The position numbers and the translations under genes are program-made. From Stratiolaelaps scimitus (taxonomy: Eukaryota > Arthropoda > Arachnida > Mesostigmata > Laelapidae), in assembly GCA_019614645.1 (NCBI GenBank), contig JABWDB010000004.1:19778001-19842000 (forward strand): a stretch of DNA of 64,000 nt. The letters run 5' to 3'. The notes under the pieces are model-generated. The model was not told the origin of the DNA. It saw only the letters and a program-made list of their open reading frames with translations, and made no database searches. This document shows, in pieces, positions 12,201-24,471 of the stretch. How positions within the stretch are numbered: the stretch's first letter is position 1; every line of letters begins with the position of its first letter.

Positions 12201-15062
12201 AGTGTAAAAATAAATTCTTGAAGTTTGTTCAAGGCCTATATTGCTGATTGTACATTAGCGGTTAACGCAGATGTGACAAATGAGCACAGTATAGAAACGC
12301 TCCATTCAATAGGCATATCTGAGACGGTCCGTTCGTTACGTGATTAGCGGCGGTTCATTACAAATGTCGAGTCCACAAGAAAGGGCTACTAACTCTTCGG
12401 CAAAGTAAGCACGCTCCGCCGCCGCCACGTCTGAACAAAAATTTACGATCAGTCAGGCATTACAAGCAGTAGCCGATAGCTCGTCAATTCTCCACGAACA
12501 GATGCACTTTGGTGTCCCCGTCTGGCCTTGTGTGCACGGCCATTCACTGTTGACACGATTAGCGCACGTCAAGCATTCTTCCTAATTATAGCGGCAATTA
12601 TAGAGGAGGCCAACTCCCCGACACCGCGATAGACAAGCACTTGAAGGGCGTACCTGTAAAACACGGAGTGAAAGGGTGTAACCCTTTAGGTAACAGACGT
12701 GACCTCGTTATGTGCGTGTCGCATGAAAAATCTCACGGCTGCTACCACAGCACTCATCTCTACTCATCCATAAACGTTCATTGATGCAGTACTACAATAT
12801 GTAACGTTGGGTGCCTTGGTGTTGCCGTTGGACGGGTATACATATTCCGCCCGGTTCATACGTACTTTTTATACACGTTATGTACGTCCCGTAATAAAAT
12901 CTGAGGAGATAAACGATCTCGCCGCCTGGTGTCAATTTGCTGCTTCCGCACCGTTGCCAGTGACGTTGCTATAGCCCGGCAGAAACTGGCGATGAGAAAA
13001 TATATATATATATAATAATGTGCGTCAACAGACCCTGTCGGCGCATCGGTGTGCGAGTGCAGTAGAACGACATTACTGACTACGTTCGTTTCATTTTCCA
13101 AATCGTAATATAGCGGTCTATCAGTACGAAGCGTAGACATCTATATAGTATCACTATAAATAATACCTTCGTCACTATATCCTTCTGCGTCCATGGACGT
13201 CCGCAAATTTCATCTATCATCATTGACCCGCATGCTCAAGAGCGGTTCGGTGGCTCCCTTTCGACGTCAATAGCTAAAGTTGGAAGTCGAGGTCTTAGTT
13301 TTCGAAATTAAGCTTCCGTTTCCCACAGTTCAATTTCTGCGTTTTCTGTTACTTTAGCAAGGTGTTTCAATGCCAAAGGCTCCTCTTTAGATGACATGGT
13401 TAAGAATAGTTGTTAGGTACTCCACGTGTACACTTTCCTGTTTTGTCGGGCGTATTGAGCATGATATTACATTGCAGTGGGGCTGCCAAGTCATCGAGCT
13501 CAATTGTCCTCGAAGGGAAATGGGTAGTCGTTAAATTATGCGGTAGCTACCCTCACACAGGTTGCACATGTGCGAATCCCTTAGCTCGCGTCGAGACACG
13601 GCTGTCCTGTCTGGATATAAATAACTATTTACTCTGGCTTTGTAATACCCCGCTCGCTAATGTGCTTACTACTAGGAAAAGTGCAGCCGGTCATACACGA
13701 TGGCCTTATTCTTGTCCAATGTTGATGATGAGATAGTAACAGGTTCCAGATTTCTTAAGGGAATCCTTTCACGAGATCCGGTCCCCTTAATGTACAGACA
13801 TTTTTGGGTGATGACGGCACCATGCCTTTCCAGGCGATTGTTATTGAAACCGCAGTTATGACCTGCATATACATGAGTAAATTTGCTGCAGCCCAAAAGG
13901 GACTCTGGGTTTGGTCCCGAGAAAGGTATGCTATTTATATTGTGTAGGATTTTTTTCTTTCCAAATGATTAGAAAATCATCCACATGGCGCTACGTTTCT
14001 GGCCTGATACCGGTAGATGAAATATTCTCCACTCTTTAGATACATCCATAAGCCACTCGTAAGGTCTCTCGTAACTCAATAGTGCGCCTTTTTATTACCC
14101 AGCAGTTCGTTTTGATAGGCTGCCGTTGAACGTTTCCCCGTCTTATCCGGTCGCTGATTCAGCTACCAAACGTTCCGAGTGTATCCTCCATGTAACTCGC
14201 GAGTTATTTCAAATTGATTATATGGAGGTGTTTAAAGTAAATATACATGGTTAATTAATTCCCCCATCATTTTCCATCTGCGATTCTCGCCTGTCAGCAT
14301 ACTGTTGATTGTCTGTTGCTCTGACTACGAGTTGTGAGCTTTCGAACTGATAGGCTAGACGGTTTGTAAATACATTTAGTAAGGTCTCCACCCAAATTAT
14401 AGTAAACTAATAAACAATATTACAAAACTATCCTTGTATCCAAGAAAGTCCATTATCGCGACTTCCTCCATTGACATGAACGCCTTTGGGCAGCACACTC
14501 GTACATTTAACGAAGCGAGAAAGACGCTTCACATAGGGTAGACGCTTGGATATAGCATAGTCAGACTGAATTGTTTCTCTAGGTTTAAACCACTCATGCG
14601 TTTGAAGTCTATTGAACATCACTGGACCGAACACAGCCACGTTTGCTCTTTGGTAACCTTATAAAGGGTTCCTCAAATGGGACGCACTTCATTTCAATTA
14701 TCCGTTGCCGATAAAAATCTTGTTCCATTCAAATGACATCGAGCCGATGCAATAGACGCTGGAGAGACCCACTTCAGACTTGATATTCCCATGCTTGTTC
14801 AGTGGTCCGTATACTTCATAAACTATATATCAAATGTTATTTCTATACGATATCACACTACACAATAGCTTCTGCATTTTCAAATTTATTATCCGTCGCA
14901 ATTATATTTACTATCTCCCCTTAACAATATAGCTACATCCTCGTTTTGCATAAAACATTTCCCTTCCAATTTTGCATTTAATCCTTTCTGCGATTGGTGG
15001 CGTTGGAAATTTCAATGGGAATAAACACGAGTGCAACACGATCCGAACTTACCCCTATCAAG
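9266..15062. other. gene-poor stretch
   Basis: Plus frames at 10729-11028 and 13410-13736 and minus frames at 12856-13140 and 14428-14640 are open for 70-108 codons but show no motif. The 13410 frame contains a possible acceptor (ttacattgcag at 13481-13491), and the 14428-14640 minus frame reads plausibly. Neither has good signals on both sides. I see no RNA gene or transposon. Confidence 0.35.
13000..13014. repeat. short (AT)n microsatellite
   Basis: 15 nt of AT alternation. Confidence 0.8.
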
Positions 15063-15306
15063 GTATAATATATTTGATGCCAAAGGGCTGTCCTCAAGGA
15101 GACTTGGATTTCGTCTCCCCCACATTGATGGCCTTTTCTTCGACCATCTAACAGTTGGACAATTCACTCTAAATTACAAGTGCACCCGTACGAGCCGCGG
15201 CGGGACTCCGAGCGGTGGCAGCGCGCTGATGCAAAGGAGGCTTATTGCTACGTTTAACAGCGGACGGGCAGAGGAAGTTGCTATCGTATTTCTTGAACGG
15301 GCGTAA
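15063..15306 (+). CDS. candidate terminal exon, unknown protein
   Basis: An acceptor, cttacccctatcaag|, precedes a 244-nt segment that takes one base to complete a codon and then stays open for 80 residues to TAA at 15304-15306. Segments such as RLPHIDGLFFDHLTVGQF and the ending SGRAEEVAIVFLERA have a protein-like mixture of charged and hydrophobic residues. I recognise no domain. The opposite strand is open for 100 codons over the same bases (15169-15471), so strand choice rests on the splice site and on the plausible C-terminus. No polyadenylation signal is obvious directly downstream. Confidence 0.25.
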
Positions 15307-16674
15307 TACCGAATCACTCCCAATGTTCCAGGCCCGTCTGCCCCCGGGTTCGCATGCTGCTGTGCCGTTAACGCGGTTGATGTTGGTCGCCTGAGGGGAT
15401 GAAATATAATACTTGACGCAATCCACCGAATCGCAAGCAGTGCGGAAGGCATTATTGAACGGCGCGCACAAGGAGTTTGGGATCAGAGTATTTTGAAGGT
15501 CGAACGCTAACTGTCTCTGCCCGCCGAATGCTCGGGGCTGCTTCTACACAAGTCTAATGAATGAAATTTTCCACCCTGCTCATTATACCTATGCGCTCGG
15601 GCGGATACAATTAAGATTTTGCCTTGAAAAGCAAGTATTTCAACGCCAGCCTATTTAATATAAACGTTAAGTGTGGACGCTCTACCACGTCCATGTCATG
15701 GGTCATCCATTTCCTTCGGCTGCTAGTGCATATGCCATACCCTTATGGGCGTGTCGTACTCGGACGTAGTTGCCGCAAAGAGCTGACCAGATATTTTTAT
15801 TCTATCAGAAAAACTCCGTACATATGTGTGCATGTGTGTTGAAATATCATACGTTTGTCACCGTGTGTGTCAGTGGGTGATCACCTGTGGCAGATTATAA
15901 AGGCGGGATTTAAGATTTCCTTTACCTTGCTAAGCCCTATTATCTTTCCGCCAACCGGGGGGTTGCTCCCTAACTGTGGTACTATCGTATATACGATACA
16001 ACCTGTTTAAATGATACAATGGTCATACACATTAAGACATGGTGGAGGTGCATCTCAGTGCCGCTACACGAATACTTTGTCAAGTGTTGACGACAAGCGG
16101 GGAGTGCCGTGCGGGAGGCGGGGCAAATGAGAGGGTCCAGCAAATTTCCAAAAAAATCCGATCGTCTGCCGACGACGACGACGATAAATTTCGTTGAGTT
16201 CATCCCACCCTGCGGGAAACACTCATTCCCTTTCTCCTTCCGAGCTTCCACTGCCAGCAGAGTTGTGATGCTCTTTAGCTGCTTAGATGACAGGCACGAT
16301 CTCGGTTGTCAAACGACAACCCGAGTTGTGGACACCTCCCTCTCTAAAAGTGCCCTCGTGGGAGACATATTCCAGCGTTTGCCTTTGAACTCAAATTTCC
16401 TCATTGTCGCAAAGCGTCAGCCCAAATATCATGCACACCCTGAACCTCGTAACGATTGCTGGAAGCCTCGGCCACAATCTACAGTGGCTACAATCTCTGC
16501 CGCTGTATGCCCTTATGTCTTCTCAACGTCTCCTCAACATGTCCTCTCCCTTCTTCGCCATTAGTTCAGAGGCCTGCCCCCGACCTGACCCAGTTTCTCG
16601 AGCTAGGAGCAGCTTCATCGTCCCATCGCGCTGGCCGTGCCGTTTGAGCAAGTCACGTTCGAATGAGATCTTAC
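15307..16674. other. GC-rich, many overlapping open frames, no clear exon
   Basis: The longest plus-strand frame here runs 16109-16564 (151 codons). A minus frame covers 15982-16251. The plus strand of 16470-16560 is pyrimidine-rich, which keeps stops rare. Random expectation covers frames of this length and no motif was found. Confidence 0.3.
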
Positions 16675-17172
16675 AGTTCACATGAGCGAGCGTTTGTTCG
16701 TGTGGACAGCCCTCCGTTGCTCCTCGATTGCCCGCTCCCGATGCTTGAAAGAGGCAGAGATTGAGAGAGAGAGAGAGAGAAAACAAAACTTCAACTAGAG
16801 CTTTCGGTTCTCAGCCGGGCAAAGGATAAGACTCAAAAAATTGTCGCTGTACCACTCGCTGGGGAAGGACAGCGGATTAGCAGCGCAGACAGAGCGGATA
16901 GTGAAGAAGCACCAGCACTTGTAGTGTTCGCGCTTTCGAAATTACTTCACATTGGACCCGTAGCGCTGCCGCCTCCCCTGCTGACTGCCGCTGTCTGTAG
17001 ATTTGAACTGACCACCACTCAGGTCAATGCAGAGGCTGTCCATCGCCCGCAGAACGTAATAGCTTCGTAACTCATCGCGCTCTGGCCGACTAAGCCGGAT
17101 GGATTGGGTGCAGCGTCGGCGCTTTACATTCGAAGAGCTCGGAGCACCACTGTGTGGTTCCACCACAGACAT
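16675..17172 (-). CDS. candidate two-exon gene fragment, low-complexity basic protein
   Basis: Exon 1 starts at ATG 17172 and stays open for 76 codons to TAA at 16942-16944. It encodes a Ser/Arg/Gln/Gly-rich sequence with RRRCTQSIRLSRPERDELRS inside. A donor GTAATT could end it at 16946, leaving two bases. The next acceptor, at 16744, follows a (CT)9 tract and a further pyrimidine run ending tttcaag. Joined there, the frame continues as IGSGQSRSNGG and onward for 69 nt to a strong donor, ACT|gtaaga, at 16674. The phases agree and both parts share Ser/Gly/Gln/Arg-rich character. Without splicing, exon 1 is a complete 76-residue frame. No family is recognised. The plus strand is also open across 16765-17070. 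Confidence 0.3.
16763..16780. repeat. (GA)9 microsatellite
   Basis: On the minus strand this is a (CT)9 pyrimidine tract about 20 nt upstream of the acceptor proposed at 16744. Confidence 0.9.
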
Positions 17173-17934
17173 GTATGATACTATCTTTTTAGGCGTTTCA
17201 GAGGACCGGAGAAAAATGGGAGAGGCGGAAAATGCGGGGCGGTGCTGGAAATAGAGAAATTGTGCTCTGCCGCCTTAAGAAGCCAATGTATAATGCAAGA
17301 CCGCTCATGTCTTGCACTGTGAGAGAGCCACAGGTGGAACTCGAGCGCAGGAGAAAATCGAGGCTCCGATTTGGCTTGGGCCATTTGTTCCGGACCCTTT
17401 CGCCCTCGAATCAGAAGAAGAAGAAGAAAACGAAGTGGCACGCGGGGCACACCATGTGTCATATCATGTATGTATTCCACTAAAGAATGAATCATGCGCC
17501 TTTTAGCTCTGCTCGGTTTGTCAAGATCTCTAGGTGTATATCACCGCAGTTTTACAACGGGAGCACACAAACGTCTATTCTACGTTGAAAGATATGCCTG
17601 CTAATGTATTGCTCTATATTACCTACGCTCGGTATTCCAGAACATAGCTATGGAGCTATATAATAACCGGACCACTACTTAAAGGCGGTTTCATTGTGTG
17701 TATTTTCTCATATTTCATCATCATATCAAAAATCCTGCGTAACGGTTGGAAAACCTGCATAGAATGAGAAGTGATTTGCAATTCAGTAGTGGGAATTTTG
17801 CAATTAGCACTCGAAAAGGCTCTTATATTTTACATAAAAGTGAACTGAATATATATATAAGAAGGTTAGTAGTATAAGCTAAATAGGAAATATATACAGG
17901 AACCTCACATTCACTACCAGAGCACAGGACATCT

Positions 17935-17986
17935 AAATCTACACACCAGCTGTACCGAATTTGTTTCTGGCCTGAACGTTAAATGA
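17935..17986 (+). repeat. diverged direct repeat, copy A
   Basis: 52 nt that match copy B at 18381-18434 with about six substitutions and one 2-nt gap. Shared blocks include GCTGTACCGA and CTGAACGTTAAA. Flanks do not align. Confidence 0.8.
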
Positions 17987-18380
17987 AGAGAAGTATCGCA
18001 TTTACATATGATAAAGGTGCTAAATAAAAATAGATGGACCCGATTATACGATATAAATATCAGCTATGTTGAAAGCAGAAGGTTCATAACCAGCATCCAT
18101 TCTGACACTGAAACAGAGGAACCAAAGGAACTCGCCGCCTAACTCGAGAGGAACGATTGCCAATGGTAACGGTGCTGGTAGGCGAAACGCCTTCCATCAT
18201 CGTAAATTACGCAACCGTCTCTAGTCGAGGCGTAGGTTACAGGTTATGAAACCGAGAAGATACACTCGAAAAACATTGCTAGATCATTGTTGAGGATGGG
18301 CTTTCCGATCATGAAAAGTGCGCGTATCTCCTGTGTCAGCATTTAGATGCGGTTAGCACTCAAGGAAATACTTTGTAATT

Positions 18381-18434
18381 AAATCTATACACCACCGCTG
18401 TACCGAGTTTGTTTGTAGTCTGAACGTTAAACGA
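18381..18434 (+). repeat. diverged direct repeat, copy B
   Basis: 54 nt, the partner of copy A. The copies are 446 nt apart start to start, and the spacer shows no terminal-repeat or coding signature. Confidence 0.8.
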
Positions 18435-19582
18435 TATCCATATCTGTCCTTATTTCCACATGCCTTTGTCTCTATTTGTTCAGTAAACATCGTTGTTGAG
18501 CCCTTTGCTTTGGTTTGTGAGAGTCATCTGACAGCGTCGCCCACCGCTTCGTGTTGGCGTTTCGCGAACAATAGGCACTGCAGTTGACGGTCTTGCTCTT
18601 TCACCTTATCAAATACAGTTGAGCCTAAAGCTCAATAATGTCTCACCTGATTTCGCCCTGTGCAAATGTTAGCGCCACAATTGATAGTGCTTCAGCGCAG
18701 AGGTAGTAAATCGCCTTAGATTATAGCTGTAAGTGGCGACAAAACTTCGCTAGGGATAACAACGAATGGCGCAATATAACATTACGATGTTATATATTTG
18801 TTGGTCATACGCTGGCTTTGTCCTTCATTTCTGTCTGGGGTAAAGTAGTACCAACAGTTACATGGAAAAAGCGTCGCTCGATGTCCATGATTACAGGAAT
18901 TAAATCTCAGCTGGCTTCAAGAGCTTACACGTACAATAATCACCGCTGTTCGTATCGTCGATTATCCATCGTTCACGAAATCAACAATAAACACACCTAT
19001 GTTTTCTATGCGTGAACATGTGTTAGGTATGATCGCAGCCGAAAGGTCAACAACCCGTTGCCTCAGCGTATTGGTGCTGACCGGAACTGACGGAGTAGAC
19101 TGTCTCCGCGTCACCTTGCCGGCTCGATTTACGTTGGCGTTACCTAAGTCGTCACACACAATGTGCTGCTACTTCAGGTCGGGCGAAATTACTCATCGGA
19201 AAGGTTAACGACGCTGATCAAGAAAACGATATGATGACGTCCCATAAACCCCATCTGATAGCTGTTAGACGAGCTGGTGTTCTCCAGGGAATAGCGCAAA
19301 GGCGGCTCGTTGTTAAATCGACTTGTTTATGACTTCCAGATATAACTTCATTCACACATTTATATCCTTTTGGGGCACACTGCGCAGATCCAGTAGGACA
19401 TGTCGCCGCCTATCGTTGACGTTGTCGTTAACATCGAAATACTAATAGCGAGGAGGAAATTTGCTCAAAATAGCAGTGAGATATTGAGTTCCAGCCGACG
19501 GCATTAGGGCCAGGTATCCTGCAACTTATATATGTAGAAGTTGTTGTTGTACTTGTGTGTGCGATCAGACGAACAACGTCTA

Positions 19583-19624
<42 letters not shown>

Positions 19625-19639
19625 ATTATTATTTTATTA
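19583..19639. repeat. (ATT)n microsatellite
   Basis: About 13 perfect ATT units to 19622, then imperfect units. Confidence 0.9.
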
Positions 19640-20024
19640 CATATATACACCGGTGTCTGCGATCGATACTCAACAAAGTGACTAGGATTGTTTCTTGTCG
19701 TGCTATGCATTTCCAAAAGTGTTCAATCAGTTCCAATCCCTGTATCTGCAGGACGACTTATCCAAAATCGCAGGTCAGAACAAAGAGATCCGAATGTGTG
19801 TGCGAGTAAACAAATATCGCATTTCTACTATTGCAGAGCGTTTCTCATATCCGCTATCCACCACCTGATTAGTCTTACAAATTACGGTTGTTTACTTAGT
19901 GGTACTCCTCTTTCTCTCTCTGTCTCGCTCGCGCTCTCTTTTGTAGCTATTTTAGCCAAATATGCCAACCATAAAGGCATTCTCTATGCCTCTTTTATCG
20001 CAAGGATATCCGGGGATTCCTACG

Positions 20025-20042
20025 GCAGCAGCAGCAGCAGCA
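20025..20042. repeat. (GCA)6 trinucleotide repeat
   Basis: Six perfect GCA units inside a plus-strand frame (19688-20083), where they read as a serine run (AGC). The frame has no other support. Confidence 0.85.
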
Positions 20043-22575
20043 TTGGCGACAGCCCAGCTCTGGGCCTTTTGTCATTAAAATGAGTCTGGCTTCACTGCGT
20101 GGGCCCAGGTTGTTGCTGGTTGCTATAACTTTCTCTTACTGGCTATCTAGTATGCGGCGGAGCAGCGAAATTAGTCTCGTACATATTCGGGCCGGAAGAC
20201 CGCGCTGAAGACACCACATTCAGAAGCAATGGTTATGCATATTTGTAGCGCTCTTTGTTTCGTTGTTCTCGTTGTGAAATGATATACAGGGGACGGTACT
20301 CCTTTTTAGAGATCTTGAAAGATTTATGCACACCGACGCACAATAGCGACTTTGGGCTTCCGCACACTGGAAAACCGTTCCGTTCCGAATGTACAATGCG
20401 TTGGAGCAATGGAAGTTGGAACATAAGGAATGATACGTCATTATTTTCTTCCCTAATAGCCTCCGAAATACCTATACCGGCTCACTACTAAGAAAACAAG
20501 CAGTTGCACCCGAACTCTTATGGAGTATACAGTATTGCTTTGTGACAGGAACTAAGCCCGCGCTGGCTCGAAACCTATTGAGGTCGACGAATGGCCTTCG
20601 CCGGCGTGACACCTGTCTTGCTGGGACTACTTGCAGGCACCGTATGTGCGGTCAGTTGTAATTGTCCGCGCCCACCCTGGGGAGTCGGTACAGGACTCCC
20701 TCCGTAGACTACCCACCGCTCACCTCTTCGCCTCTCCATGCGACCTCCAGCAATCTCACTAACCATTGGCACGCGGGGAAATCTCGATAGTTGCAATGGT
20801 GGCGAGCGTAAGTACGCAGCAGATAGATAGCAAGCGATCACACGATGCATCAACATAAAAGCTAAAAGATCGCGAGACTATGACGACATTAGCTCAGTGC
20901 TACGATCGATACGAGAAGGCCGTTACAAAGCGGCATGAACTCGGTACGGTTCTTTTCGATTTTACAGCGCACTACTGGGGCAGAAGAATACAGGGTTCCT
21001 CTAACCTTCAGCAGACGATTAATTGCTCCTCCCGTAAGTCCCGCACAATTGCTGGTTCTCAAACTTACAGACATAATAATCCCATTTAAACATTGCATTG
21101 CTCGGAGAGCACAGTTTGACACAAAAAGCTTACATGTGGACCCATTGGCATTGATCAAGACCAGGTAGATCAGATACTAGCCTCACTAATCCTGATGCTA
21201 AGCCTCGAATGTGGCCGAGTAAGCAGTGGGGACCTTTGGGATCACCCTTAGAGCGATTAGAGGATCGGTTGACGGCGAAAGTGGACTCGCTTGTGTAATT
21301 ACAGCCGAGGGCAGATAACAGCACTTAGAGGCAAGAGCAATTTCCCAGTAAGACAATATTCATTGCCATGCGTGCACATTGACTCTACACGACATGCGGG
21401 TCATGCCACTCACGGTAAATGTCCTTTGAATCTGCTTCATACGAAATAATTGTATTAACAAGCAAATGCAGGTCTAAGGCTTCAGGTGCAGAATAAGCAC
21501 TGGCTATCGGTTGCTTGTCTGCGTTTATTGAGGGTCCAAGCCACCTGATAATCATTAATAGCAATGTACTATATATATTAATCTTAATATTATGATTATA
21601 ATGAACAAATGACGACAATAGGAATGCTTCCCAACAGGGCAACCAACTCTTTGTAAAATCTAGGAAGGAGCTAAGCTATTCTAAGACGGCCACTGAGCAA
21701 GTGGCAAAACCTCTTCCATGTGATATGCTTTGCGATTAATACGTTTCAATTCATCAGGTGAACGATTTTCAATCGATCGTTTTCCTTCGTGGTGGTTTAC
21801 AGTTTATAGATAGGTACGAGCGATCCTTGTCGATCAATCGGTCCTTGTTGAATACTTATTTTCATTGGGGTGTTCGAAAATAAAACTAAATGAAGTCCCG
21901 CAAATTCCACGTCGTCACGCGGCTGGCATATCTTTGGTTGAACAACTTGATCTGGCGCAGGTACTTCTATTAGTAAACATAACACTAACTATACGGTAAT
22001 AATATTTTAACTTTACGGTAGAGTATACCTATCTATCGGTGGCGGTACACTATGTTCAGCATGAATTCAGAGAGTGGTTCGACGTCAAGGACGTGTACAC
22101 TCACTATATATTTCCTCTAATGATCTATATGCAGTACGATAGTAGGAGACAGCAATGCCTTATGTAATGAGCCTGCATCTGTGCGGACGAAGATATATGT
22201 GACCGCAAAGGTCGTATCACTCGTACCGACGTTATGGGCAGTAGATATGTTGCAACCAGTTGACCAAATTCCGCCTCACTTAATGACCACGTGGACGAGT
22301 CCGTGCTTGCGAGACCGGAAGCTAAGCATCGATGCTTTGGAGGAACTTACTACCATTTGACAATGGACGCCGACAAAATCTATAGTCACCAGAAAAACAT
22401 TATTCGCGGAATTCAGCTATGTGCTCAATACAATAACCACAGATCTGAAGGTGGCGTGGTGTATTCGTGTGCGCCTTAGAATTGGAGAGGAGACGCGTAG
22501 CTGTACAGGTTGGATCCCCATCCTTGCACATTTGCATTTGAAAGCTGGAGGTTAAATGCTGGCTGGTTGAATTGC

Positions 22576-24471
22576 TCAGAAAATTTTCTTCTGATCTGGA
22601 GAAACCGATAAAATAATGTGTTTGTGTGTCGCAGTCGTGTCCTCAGAATCGACTATACCACTCGTTGGATCGCCTATCCAAGCACTACGAACGGAGTAGT
22701 GATCCCTGTGTCGTACAGTGGAGTTTGCTGGGCTCATATTCGTGGTTCCCTTTGGCAGTTCCTGGGGATCCACATTTGGACCACCATTAGGAGATACACA
22801 CACAATCCCACTTCTTGGTCGGCTTTGTTTGACCCTCATACTATGAAGTTGTGAGAAGTTCCCCGTTGCGATTTCAGTTGAGAAGGTCAAGTTCGGGCGT
22901 CCGCTTTTCAGTCGGTCGCGCTTCTGTGGAAAAGAGAAGAAGTTGTATATGTGCCAGTAATTGTTATCGTGCCTTGAGCAATGGACGCGGAATAATCTTG
23001 TCCACAATGAACGGATCCATTGATGGTCATGCCCATATACATTTCTCAGACACAAGAGCGGTCGTATTACCTGGGACAGGTAAGCCTTTTATGGCAAAGG
23101 ACCTTTCCTAAATTCTGAATCAGGACCCCGTAAAACATATCCAATTAATTAAGTCATTGGATCAAGCACGGCACGATCGAACTCTATCTCCAAGGAACGT
23201 ACGAGGTCGATATATTGTATTTCAATTATTTCTATTGTTATTAATTTCACTTTCGTCAATAAACCACTATTTGTTTTGTATTGTATTATATCAGTGGCAG
23301 TGATCGTAGTATATTGTCTACAAGACATATTATAAATAGCATGAAAAAAAGCATAAAACTATGAGAGATCCGAGTCTTACCAGGATCAGTTTGTATAACG
23401 TGTTTGGATAACGATCAATTCTGACATACCGTCTACAATATGTACACAACAGGCTTTTACTCCTGCTCTGAAAGGTCTATAGAGCGTGAGCTTTCCGCGT
23501 TCAACGTTTCAAGTGATTCTAATGAAGGCATATATAGGCTGTGGACCCGGATCAATCGTAGGGTATTAGGTGGGCAGCCATCACAAGAAAATTGTGTATG
23601 TGTTAACTCCATGGCACCAGCTATCGTGGTCAGTCATTCACGAGCCGCTTACTTCCTCTCCTATCTCAATGGGATCTAAAAATAGAAAGTGCCTTCATCG
23701 GCTCGGATTTGCCGATTACCACTTGCTGCTGCTGTTGCTGCTGCCGTGCAATTCTTATATGATTTCTCGATGGTTCCCAATACGTCCCGGTGGCAATCTT
23801 GTGTATCTTTTCGTTAGGGTGTTGGACGCTATAGTCTGGGACGTGCGTCATCTTTTAGCCAGGAGGCGCCGGTGAAGGCAAATCACCTTATTGACGCTGG
23901 GAACTACCTGCCGCTTCTTCGATAAGGCTGCATACAGTGAGCGGGCTAGGAGACGGTGTGTGCACGACACAGCCATGCTGGAACGACGCCGTTCAATGAC
24001 GCCAGGTTGGAAATAATTGCATTGTGAACTTAGAAATAAGGCCGAGAGCGTTCGAGGACTAGATTTCTATTGCGGCTAGCTGTCTAGACGTCTAGCTATC
24101 GGATATATTTACCTAGCAGAAGCACTTCGAGAGGTGACTAAGGCGAGGACGAGAATACAGGCTTACAGGGGATAAATGGCGAAATTCGAATTCTGAACAG
24201 CGAATTGTAGTGGCGACGGGAGTAGCTGTGCAGATGCAGTTTTGAGATGCTTTTTCCACGATGAAGAATTCAGAAGGTCATGCGATCTTAGTTTACCTAA
24301 TTTGAATTGGTTGCCATGGCTTGTCGATGAGTGGTTTCGAATGCTATGGCAAACAGGTAAGCCGTAACAAACATATATGAACCTTGAGCCAGGCAATGGG
24401 GCTCTCGACCCGTGACTCCTACCTGCTAGTACATCGTCCATAAAATAAGGGAATGACAAGTCCGCGTCCAT
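22576..24471 (-). CDS. candidate three-exon gene with polyglutamine tract, unknown function
   Basis: Exon 1 (24471-24423) begins with ATG in the context acgaATGG, encodes MDADLSFPYFMDDVLA plus one base, and ends at CAG|gtagga. Exon 2 (23835-23720), after the acceptor acgtcccag, supplies the two missing bases. It encodes NEKIHKIATGTYWEPSRN and then seven glutamines from mixed CAG and CAA codons, followed by a Val codon, and ends in phase 0. Exon 3 (22923-22576) follows a strong pyrimidine-rich acceptor ending cttttccacag. It encodes 115 residues, starting KRDRLKSGRPN and ending SVSPDQKKIF before TGA. Introns are 587 and 796 nt. Both junction phases agree and about 60% of first codon positions in exon 3 are purine. 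The 170-residue product looks hydrophilic and disordered. No domain was recognised, and exon 2's acceptor is only moderate. Confidence 0.38.

Larger units (their letters stand above)
17173..22575. other. gene-poor stretch
   Basis: A plus-strand frame near 17334-17506 encodes an acidic stretch with SEEEEENEVA over a (GAA)5 run (17414-17428) after a weak cacag acceptor. It may be an exon but has no donor. The segment 18962-19208 is open on both strands. A minus frame at 20575-20856 (93 codons, ATG start) is rich in Pro, Gly and Arg and contains a good donor, AGAG|gtgagc, but I cannot link it to anything. The remainder holds only repeats. Confidence 0.35.

Noticed and set aside
16109..16564. 151-codon plus-strand open frame as a gene.
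   Set aside because: About two frames of this length are expected at random. The stretch is pyrimidine-rich, which suppresses stops, and there is no motif or splice support.
18962..19208. Minus and plus frames (65 and 69 codons) over the same bases, both protein-like.
   Set aside because: Neither has splice signals at both ends. The case shows that composition alone cannot choose a strand here.
22924..23055. N-terminal 44 codons of the 159-codon minus frame as coding.
   Set aside because: They are rich in His, Trp, Cys and Tyr, unlike the rest, and a strong acceptor separates them from the better segment, so they are more likely intron.
24385..24430. B-box-like gggtcgagagcc on the minus strand.
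   Set aside because: Poor match, no A box, and it falls inside an intron of the three-exon model.
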